This document shows, piece by piece, positions 55,274-64,000 of a stretch of 64,000 nucleotides of DNA. Source of the stretch: Mikania micrantha (Eukaryota; Streptophyta; Magnoliopsida; Asterales; Asteraceae); assembly GCA_009363875.1 (NCBI GenBank), contig CM018690.1, positions 12,307,971-12,371,970 of the forward strand, read 5' to 3'. Each line of letters begins with the position of its first letter. Positions within the stretch are counted from its first letter, which is position 1. The translations under genes and the position numbers were made by a program. The notes beneath the pieces were generated by a model. It saw only the letters and a list, made by a program, of their open reading frames with translations, did not search any database and was not told the DNA's origin.

Positions 55274-57628
55274 AAACCGTAATATGACAAATCACTAGGG
55301 AACATTTTTATTAATATCAAAAAGTTCACTTGTTACAAAGACTAGCTAGTTGCTTGGTTAAGGGAACCCACTGGAAAACATCTATGTATAAGAAGTATAA
55401 CTTCACTCTCTTAGCTTCTTATCATATTATTATACCAATTAGTTAATACATATGCATTGGTTATAAATTTAAACTCAAACAAAAGGGTAAATTAGTTTGA
55501 AATAGTTTATGAATAACAGTAGGAAAATTTATTACTAAAAAATATTAAAGACTTAAAGTATAAACATGTATACGAATCACATAATAGTAAATCAATAGAT
55601 TAGATGAAACATGCGAATCCAGTAAAATATTGTTGATTCCTAACATAGTTCTTGTAATATATAAGATCTGATTGAGTTCCCGTTTGGGTTGTATGGTGTA
55701 TTGGTGTGTATGGTTATAGAAAGACTCGATGAGGGTCACAAATTCTAAAGGTTTGGGATTCATGAGTGATGTTAAACAACTGTGATTATGAGCTTTAATC
55801 TTTTTTTATATATACATCCAAAAGAAAACCTTAATTATGATAAATAATGATAATTATGTTCATCAAATAATTATATATTTGATAGGGGGTTTTAGTAATT
55901 GATTTATTAATTAAATAATCATGAGGACATATAATAATTATTTATTTATTCTAAAAAAATAAACTAAAACTAAATTCAAAATTAATGTGTCTTTATTGTA
56001 TCTCTTAATCTTGATATAAAGTCATTTTTTCTTTAGTATAATTTCAGCTCATCCTATTGGTTTAATTTAGCTATTTGTTTCTTTGGTTGCTAATTTGTGC
56101 GTTCTTATGCAAAGTAAACCATTAATAACATTGAGTCTTTGATTTTGCTTTCCACCATGACTTCTATTCCATCTCGGTTAACTCATCCATGCCCGTTTTA
56201 ACGATAATCAATATCATATCTTGGATTACGTTGTTCGTCATCATGACTAAGCAATGACTTACCTTGTGTATATTCACTTGTATCTCTAGGTTTTGATCTG
56301 TCACAGACGAATGAAAGCGACGGAGACATCGTAAATTGGTTCGCGCCCATTGCGATGAATCCTCTGTTCTACTATAGGTGCCGCGATAACCTTTACCAAG
56401 TCCGAACAATAGTCGACCACCAAATCTGCTGGTTTGCATTATTCACCTTGGCCCACATGCACAAATCCTCGGCGCGGAATATAATCCCACCCGACGAAGG
56501 TAGAACATGTTGTTAACCGATAATTATGTAATTATATTATCGGTTCATATTTTGTAAATAATAGTTTCTTACGAGGTGTGACGATTATGGTTTCATAGTA
56601 AGTGTTTACATTGAATGACTTCTCTGTGCACTGATAATAAAGATTTTATCATGTCTTAAATTATTATCATCCAAAATACAACAAAACAAGGGTTTTAAAC
56701 TCTCAAAATATGATGAGTAAGATTTTACAAACATGGCCGAAGTCAATAGGCTATGCAAAGAAAATCCCAAAAATATGCATGTGAATGTTTTGTGACTTAA
56801 AGAAAGTGATTCTCAAAATATGTCCTCATGCTTGTTTCAATTATATGAGAAATACATACTAAAACAGTCAGTGTAAAGTTTGTGAGTTCACATGTTTAGA
56901 CACGTTAAGTTATAATTGTTTCATATGATCATAAGGTTTTAAATATATGTCTATTGTTCTCAAAAACAATATCATGAACTATATATATTTATTATTACCA
57001 TGATCTCACATCATTGAACTAGACATTATTAAATTGCTCCATCCCAATTTCTTTTCGCAAAACATTATATTGAGATGAATATTATGCACCCAATTTGACA
57101 TATAATCAAAGTTAGAGCTATTAACCACGTAAGGGGTTGTCACTCCCCAAATAGTACTATTTCTAATAATTTAATGTTTACCCAGATTAACGGTTATAAA
57201 ATAGGAGACTGAAAGTGAAAAATGTGACTGATGTAATAATGTGTTAAGTATTTTTATTACCTTGTGTTGTGTTTCTTACCCATTCCTGTAATTATGTTGA
57301 GTATGTGAATTTTTATCAAATTTTGGGTTGTTGTGTGTTTGATACTTGCAATTGGTGTTTTTATATTGTTTTGATTTATTGTAGAGAAATTGTATTTCAC
57401 ACTTAGACAACTTATCATAATGTTTTTAGAAGCTACTTTACTTATTATAAATATTATTTTTGGAAATTTCGGCATTATAACGTCATATTTTTGAAATATG
57501 TCCATTTTTGTTTATCAATAACCAAGATTTTTGAAGTAACACTTTTAATCATTACACATTTCAAAATATCTCATGCATAAATATATATATAGGCTTGTAT
57601 TTCTATTTCATGACTATTTATATATGTA
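55274..57628. other. Intergenic stretch, no gene seen
   Basis: A minus-strand frame at 56164-56439 has mixed composition, but no recognised domain and no splice context. Nothing else supported. Confidence 0.45.
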
Positions 57629-57636
57629 TAAGACAG

Positions 57637-58166
57637 TGGGCTGTAAACGAACCGAACGTTTAGCGAACCGTTCGTGAACCGTTCGACGGGAAGTTTGTTT
57701 ATGTCCGTTTGTTTAATAAATGAACGAACACGAACAAGAAATTTCGTTCGTTTAGTTAAAGGAACGAACACGAACAGAGGCTGTGTTCGTGAACGTTCGG
57801 TAAGATGTTCGTTTATGTTCGGTTAAGTTTATTTATTATATTTATTTATTAAAATGTGTTGTATATTTTTAATTTTTAATTTAGTACCATAATATTTAAG
57901 TTATCTTTATTTAATACTATAATATTTTAATTTATATACTTATAAATGATGATCTCCAATGCTTGATATTAAGAAAGTTGATTTTTATTGTTTAAATAAT
58001 ATGTGTTCGTTAGCGTTCGTGAACCGTTCGTGAACAACCTAAATTCCTTAATGAACAAACACAAACAAGAATTTTCGTTCGGTTAGCGTTCGTGAACAAG
58101 TTAAAAGTTAAACGAACGAACACAAGCAAGGGTTCGTTCGTGTTCGTTCGGTTCGTTTACAGCCAT
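57637..58166. mobile_element. hAT-like MITE with GTTCG arrays (copy 2, inverted)
   Basis: Same family as 18580-19226 in opposite orientation: ends GGGCTGTAAACGAACCGAAC and GTTCGGTTCGTTTACAGCC, with a shared AT-rich core. Flanks TAAGACAG and TAAGACAT match at 7 of 8 bases. 530 bp, non-coding. Confidence 0.85.
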
Positions 58167-58174
58167 TAAGACAT

Positions 58175-59407
58175 GTAGGCTCACTTTTTAGGTATGTAAC
58201 AGATCTTTGCATGCACGTTTACCATAGCAAACGTTTATAAATATTTTTGCCCCACAGTACGGTATTTTGATGTGTCCCATAAAACTTTCGTTTTTAAAAG
58301 TTTTTATGATTCGACCTGGAAATGGGCCAAAATAGTCGTTTAAGTTGAAAGGTCTGAATCTCCGCACTGATTTTGTAGCGACAGTTTATGGTACCATTTG
58401 GTTGGTTTAGATAACATATGAGTAGTGGTTGGAAATCTAACTCGATGAAATTAATATGGTGTTTGAGTTTGCTCAGTTTCGAGTTGTTATTATCGTGTTA
58501 TGAGCTGTTAAAATCGACCCAGTTTCAGTCCGAGTTTCTGCAATGCTTGTTTGAGTGTAGTTTTCACTTAAAGCTTCATATAACTTAATAATTTCTTATT
58601 TATGATGAATGAGTGTAGATAATAATTTGAAATGAACTTACTTTAATAAAGCAAAAAGAAGTAAATGGAGAAGACTAGAACTTGTTGTGTCGGGGTTTTC
58701 GTCGGTCTATCAAATGGTTGATCGAGAACTACTCAGGGCTGCTCTTGGCCTACTTCTTTGGGCCTGTTGGAGCTGCTTTCAAAGAGAGGAAAGTTGTAGT
58801 GGTATGGTGTGGGTTTTGGAGTGAACTTGGCCTCTTATCTATAGGTGGCCTTAAGGGCATTTTTGTCTTTTGTAGGGAAACATGGTAGGTGGTGATGGTG
58901 AGGTTGAAGAGATGGGAGAGGAGAGGGGAAGAGGGCTGCGATGTGATGGGGGTTGGGAGTAGGTTGGCGTCGAGAGAGGTGAGGAGAGGGAGTTGGGTGG
59001 TTGTCTAGGAAACGCAAGTTGGATGTGACTGAAGATATCGATCAATGGGTAATATCTTGAGAACAACTTAAGCTTGATAGGTTGTGTCTTAGAAAGTGGT
59101 GGCCGGTTTTGAGAAAGAGATAGGGGGGGGGGGGGGTCGGTTCCTTTGGAATAGACTTAATTGTTGACCGGGTTTGATTAACCAACGTTCGGTTCGACTT
59201 ATATTTGGTTGTGTACTTGTAGCTTCTTATTTGATATTGAGGTTTGTTCGTTTCAAAATTTGATTGTGAACTAGTTAATTTGAACTAAGCATATAATATT
59301 ATTATATAATCTTTATATAACTTGTTGGATTGGAACCAGTTATGTATGAGTCTAGATACCACGAAAGATTTAAGTTGGATAGAGATAAAAACCTGAAAAT
59401 CACACAC
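58175..59407. other. Intergenic stretch, no gene seen
   Basis: Small unsupported frames only (58682-58888 on plus, about 58835-59066 on minus, the latter from GA-rich sequence). A G-run lies near 59126-59138. Confidence 0.45.
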
Positions 59408-59835
59408 TCAGTTTTCATAAACTTTAGTCGTTTCATCACTTCTACAAGATGCATTGTCTAGTATTTCTTGATTGAAGCAACAAGTGGTAAATAATGTTGT
59501 AACATTGAGTTTAAAAATTTCCACCCTAAGTACCTCACCATCAACTGAAGTTCCACTTTTTTTTTTGTATTTAGAATTTAACATGTTTACATCATCAGCA
59601 AAATCATCAATTTTTTTCGTCTCCTTCATCTTTAGTAGTTCCAACTCGCTTCTAGGCATATGCAAATAAGACTTCTGAATCCTTTCGTTTCGAAATACCA
59701 AATCAGAGTGCATCTCACACATCTTTTTTGTTGGTTGAAGGAGAACATGTCACGTATTGATTGATAGATCAAAGCTTTTGCTATGTATTTTCTTATTTCC
59801 TAAGTCATCCCTTCCCTCAAGAGAGCTATAGCATC
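59408..59835 (-). pseudogene. Copia gag fragment
   Basis: On the minus strand KYIAKALIYQSIRDMFSFNQ (near 59740-59800) and then SELELLKMKETKKIDDFADD (near 59590-59650) match the order of plant Copia gag (UBN2-type: LYQ..., then LKREFE.LKMK...EF.D.). No LTR, knuckle or pol nearby. Frame breaks occur between the pieces. Confidence 0.5.
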
Positions 59836-60081
59836 TTGTAACCATGAGCCGCTAGAATGGTTTGTATCATAATAAAGAAAACAAATGTAGCTAGTGGATG
59901 TTAACGTCAGGTATACTTCCTAATTCGCAGGTTGGTACAATCACATATACAGATGAATTAGTCGCTGACATGCTTCAATTTCAAACAAAAAAAAATACCA
60001 TCGATTTTCAGCAGCAAGACTTTTGTCTTTTCTTGGACACAAAAAACAAAGAAGGATCGACCTTGTATATATATACAAATT

Positions 60082-60853
60082 GGGTTATGCTAAATATACA
60101 CCCCTTTGTATTTTTTTTACTTGTCGTACCCCCTTCTTAAGTTTTTTAAATATATACAAGTAAACCTTATGTTTTTAATTAACTAAAAAGATCCATAAAC
60201 CTTTAAACAAAAACGTGAGGGACTGTTTTTACAAAACTCAAACATCACGGAATCATTATCATCATCAATTCATCGTTTAAAAATCAAATAAATATGAAAT
60301 ATAAGCCTAAATAACCATAGTCGAACTCAAACTCAAAGTCTATTAAAACGAGCATAAAACTCAAAATTAATTGAACCCAAACAATCCTTTAACCTCTGTG
60401 AAACTCTCTGCGTAAACAAAAGTTATTCACAATCTCAAACAAATCAAGAAAAAGGCATGTAAGAACCCGGCGGTTCGACTTCGGTTCATCAAGCAACGAA
60501 CATGAATTAGTTAGCTAAGGTAGGTGTTTCATATACAATTACACTCGTTTTTGTTTGAGGAATGAAAGCCCTATGTTTGTAACAACAATCGGACCCCAGT
60601 TCAATCGAATTTGAACACAGAGGAACTAGGGTTCATACAATTAAATCTGATTTTGGATGAATTTAATTTTATATTTTGTATAGGGTATGACAAGTTAGAG
60701 GGGATACATTTAGTAGAATTTAAAGTAAAAATAATATTTGGTGTATTTTGGTTGTGTTATATAGTTGAATGGTTGATTTTAACAAATTTATATTTAATAT
60801 TTTAGGGGAGGGGGTATGACAAGTTCAAAAGAGGGGTACATTTAGCCACACCC
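60082..60853. mobile_element. TIR element of about 770 bp
   Basis: The first and last 50-55 bp are inverted repeats of each other, starting GGGTTATGCTAAATATACAC on the left and ending ATTTAGCCACACCC on the right, both with a CTTGTC(G/A)TACCCCC block. AAATT flanks both sides (60077-60081 and 60854-60858), a possible 5-bp duplication. No transposase. Superfamily unclear. Confidence 0.65.
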
Positions 60854-60858
60854 AAATT

Positions 60859-61379
60859 CATTAATCAATAATAATTGATACAACACTAAGTCAATAAACA
60901 ATATAAAAACAATCTTGTTGTAATAAAATCATGGTTTTCATATATTTAAACAAACCTTCAAACTTTCTTAATATTATTCGAAACAAAGTTGTTAATCAAA
61001 TACTTATATCTAAAAATAATATATATAAAAATTTCATAATTTCGACCCCTAAAAGAAACTGTACGGTCGCATCTCCCACACATGTTTTTAACCGACCCTC
61101 GGCCCCTAAAAAAACGTGATTTTTAGCCTCCTCTCATTGCCACGAAACTAACACCGGCTTGAAAATTGTTTTTATCGTCCAGTATCGATCTACACGTTCA
61201 CCCTCTTGATCGCAAACAAACTTCTTTTCATTTGACCACAGCCTCTCAATGGGCTCCGTCTTCTTCCAAAAAGTCCGTATCACACGTACAAACCGTTGAT
61301 CGATTTCTCACCGATCTTTGATCACTTCACAAGACTTGCTTTCGCACCTCCTCGATCGTCTCACATAATCAGTTCAGAT
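60859..61379. other. Intergenic stretch, no gene seen
   Basis: AT-rich, then slightly GC-richer near 61050-61350; no ORF with support. Confidence 0.4.
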
Positions 61380-61615
61380 TATAGGCGTTCAAAATATCCA
61401 AAACCTCATCCGAAATCTAATTCGACTTGTTCGAGTCGGATAATATAATTTTGGATTTGGGTTGGGTTTCGGATATGCAAAAACTAGTTTTTTCGAGTCG
61501 GATAATATATTTTGAAATTCGGGTTGGGTTTCGGATAGACCAAAAAATTTTCAAAGCCAAAAACCCGATTCGAAAAACCCAAATAACTTGTTATCTGACC
61601 CGATGAACACCCCTA
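61380..61615. mobile_element. hAT-like MITE (TAGGSGTTCA type), copy A
   Basis: Starts TATAGGCGTTCAAAATATCC and ends CCCGATGAACACCCCTA, with flanks GTTCAGAT and GTTCAAAT (7 of 8). Inner GGGTTGGGTTTCGGATA phrases are repeated. Related to the element at 62004-62381. Confidence 0.6.
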
Positions 61616-62003
61616 GTTCAAATTTGGGCAACTTTCACATCTCGATATATCACAGATTCATTCAGCTATTTGACGGTCTTGTTAATCATGTTTCCTTGCT
61701 TGATTTTTGTTGGACAAATTCGGTAATAAACACTTGAAATATATCCAATCATGTATGAAATCACTATCCGGAATCAATATTTTTACCTTTGGAGTTCAAT
61801 AAATTTGATCAAGAGATAATCTAATAGATTTGTACGTGATATGAATTTTGTAATGTCTTTCTATGCAATAGTTTCTAAGTTTAACACAAGAAGAAGATGG
61901 TTGTTACGTTTAACTTTTGTGGATAATATCCATCACGCTGGTCAAACGTTTCGGGTCAGGGCCAGTCAACGGGATCACCACCAGGGGCTCTACCCCTTGG
62001 ACC
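61616..62003. other. Intergenic stretch, no gene seen
   Basis: No supported coding sequence. The right end holds GGGGCTCTACCCCTTGGACC, host sequence that continues after the next MITE. Confidence 0.4.
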
Positions 62004-62381
62004 TAGGGGTGTTCAAAAAATCTGAAATCCAAAACTCGAATCGTATTCAAAACCCGAAATAATCGATCATAATCAAAGATTCGGATAGATTCGGATCGGA
62101 TATCCGTTTTTCTAATTTAGATCGGATCGGATTTCGTATAGACAAAATCTTGTTTATTCGGATCGGATATCCAAATACAATCTGAATAACCCAGATAAAA
62201 CCTATTTATTCAGGTTGTTCGGATTATTCGATGCAAAACTAAGTTTATTCGAGTTTCTCAGATAGATTCGGATCGAATTAACAACTTTCAAACTTGGTTC
62301 GGGTTTCGGATAGGTTTTAAATTTTCAAATCCGAATAATTCGATTCGAATAAACTGTTATCCGACCCGATGAACACCCATA
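62004..62381. mobile_element. hAT-like MITE, copy B (378 bp)
   Basis: Starts TAGGGGTGTTCAAAAAATC and ends CCCGATGAACACCCATA, with an exact 8-bp duplication CTTGGACC (61996-62003 and 62382-62389). TTCGGATCGGATATCC-type phrases repeat inside. No ORF. Confidence 0.85.
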
Positions 62382-62389
62382 CTTGGACC

Positions 62390-63490
62390 CCGTTAGAGGC
62401 GCTCCCGCAACGGGGCGCGGTCCCCTTAAGTCCCAAGTTTGGTCAAGAGCTCAGAAATAACAAACAAACGTCTCCACATATCCAACTTTTTAAGATTCAC
62501 ATACAATTACAGAACAATTTTCACAAAGTTGTTTCTCCTTGTCATACAAAAAACACCAATGTTAAAATAAAACAAGTTAAATAAACGAACCCATTAATCA
62601 ATAACCTAACCTAAATTTAAGATTAATTTCTCCAATTATTATAACATATCGCAGAATTTAAATAAAAAATCTTTTAATTCTCCGCTATTTTAAAATAATA
62701 ACATAACTATATATATTGGGATACAACTTGTCAAGTAGCTATTTATTCATAAAAAAATATGCCATTTTTTACGTAGAATATAAAACATAGATTAGTTTAA
62801 TTCAAATTTTGTATGTCAAATTACCTGCTTTATATTTATGTTAGTGGAAATTAGAAAATTAATTTGTTTTATTCTATTTAGATCTAGATAAGTCTTATAT
62901 GTATATTTTATTTTCTAAATAATTTACGTGATTTAATATACATATAAGTAGCCACAATATAAATTAGTTTTATATCAATCTGTTAGCTAGTCATGTATTT
63001 TAATTTATAATCTTATCACTTTAATAATTACATTATAATTATTTGTTTTATTCATCAAAGTGCAATTTGTAAAATAGGAATAAAAGTTATCTTTAAAAAA
63101 CTTACAAAACAAATAAAATCAGTGGCATTCAAATAATGTCGGAAACTGCCACGTAACCACCATAACCAACAGAAACAACCATATAACCTGTAACCAATAT
63201 AAACGTTGGAAACATCCATGTAACTGTCAGAAACCATAGTAACTTTCGAAAAGCACCTTGCTACCGCCTATTTTAAACAATTCAATTCTAATTTTAGGAT
63301 GAGTTAATTATAAACATCAATTCTGCCATTACCTACAAACATCTCTCTCTATATATATTATTAATATATATATATATTAAAAAGCAACCAAATTTAATAG
63401 TATAAATATTTATATTATATTGAAATAGTAATTAATTAATATATATACACACACATATACTATTGCAATATAATATGCATATATATATAC
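62390..63490. other. Intergenic stretch, no gene seen
   Basis: AT-rich. Near 63120-63250 a short phrase (AAACTGCCACGTAACC, AAACATCCATGTAACTG) recurs irregularly. No supported gene. Confidence 0.45.
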
Positions 63491-63755
63491 ACATAACAAC
63501 AACCTTACACAGTATATTCCCACTTTCAGTAGGGTCTGGAAGAAAATGATAGATACAAATCTTACTCTATCCCAATTGAGATAGAGAGGCTGCACCAAAA
63601 GAGTTTCCGGCTCAAAGTTATTGTTTGAAATTGATCATCTCAATGATTTTAACGTTATTTTCACAAAATAATTAAAATAACGTTAAAATTAGTGCACTTT
63701 TACTTTTGCCCTTAAGGGCTTACACATGCATACATTATATGTGTGCACCGCAAAT
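63491..63755 (-). mobile_element. Dispersed retroposon, copy 2
   Basis: The minus strand aligns with 37745-38040: GTGCACTAATTTTAACGTTA, GTGAAAATAACGTTAAAATC, a GGATAGAGTAAGATTTGT block, CCCTACTGAAAGTGGGAATA, then a GTTGTTGTTATG end. Here it lies outside any Copia element, so it is an independent repeat. The end resembles Au-type SINE tails (from memory). Confidence 0.6.
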
Positions 63756-64000
63756 AGGGCGTAACGGTGAGTGCTATAGTTAAAAAACGAGGTACTTTCT
63801 AAGGTTTTAGCGGTGTTTGGAGGAGATAACGGTGATTTATTTGTTCTCACAAAAAATCGATGTTTGTTTAGAGATTTTAATTTTTTTATTTCAGCCAATT
63901 GGTTGCTGGTGAGAAAGATTTTGTGAGTACTTTTTTATTATTTTCGTAACATATTTTTATGGATTTTGTATGATTTTATTTTTTAATGATAAATCAGTAT
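63756..64000. other. Window end, no gene seen
   Basis: A short minus-strand frame (63689-63898) runs into the repeat and has no recognised similarity. Confidence 0.35.

Noticed and set aside
56164..56439. 91-aa minus-strand ORF of fairly non-repetitive composition.
   Set aside because: No recognised domain, no splice-compatible neighbours and no other support.

Overview
This window is plant nuclear DNA, from a eudicot. It is AT-rich, with GT-AG introns, nested LTR retrotransposons, many small TIR elements and tRNA-derived SINE-like repeats. The style of the repeats and a DC1-type zinc-finger gene suggest Asteraceae, but that is inference. Only two host genes could be supported.

Layout, left to right. 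A complete, very young Tekay-type Ty3/gypsy element (100-11945; 3.03-kb LTRs; TSD GTTTT) carries an extra coiled-coil ORF upstream of gag, a likely gag intron and a one-base frame break in gag. A 4.15-kb solo LTR (12015-16164) follows. It holds arrays of CGAACC, GGCCCA and 40-bp units. A solo LTR of a SIRE-like Copia on the minus strand comes next (16694-17485), then a stretch with a hAT-like MITE, a SINE, a foldback element, an LTR tail and a fragment of a BED-finger hAT transposase.

The first host gene (24272-33389, +) encodes a multi-DC1 cysteine/histidine-rich protein. Its intron holds a hAT MITE with a perfect 8-bp TSD. Its second exon is split by a 5.8-kb, 5'-truncated SIRE-type Copia that keeps RNase H, an envelope-like ORF with two in-frame stops, and a 3' LTR.

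A decayed Copia with TA..CA termini (35239-39031) follows, itself invaded by a MITE, a retroposon and a SINE-like element. The second host gene (39376-47273, -) has nine coding exons in register and predicts a 591-aa Lzipper-MIP1/DUF547 protein. Its fifth coding intron would be 100 bp but has grown to 4.7 kb by insertion of a complete Ale-like Copia with two identical 186-bp LTRs, TA..TA termini and TSD CATAC.

The rest (48-64 kb) is gene-poor. It contains a 2.57-kb solo LTR (TSD TATTT), a long TATAA microsatellite, Tourist-like and hAT-like MITEs, a ~770-bp TIR element, a Copia gag relic and a second copy of the retroposon seen at 37.7 kb. No rRNA, tRNA or CRISPR array was seen. Exon boundaries come from reading frame and splice consensus only; no transcript data were available.
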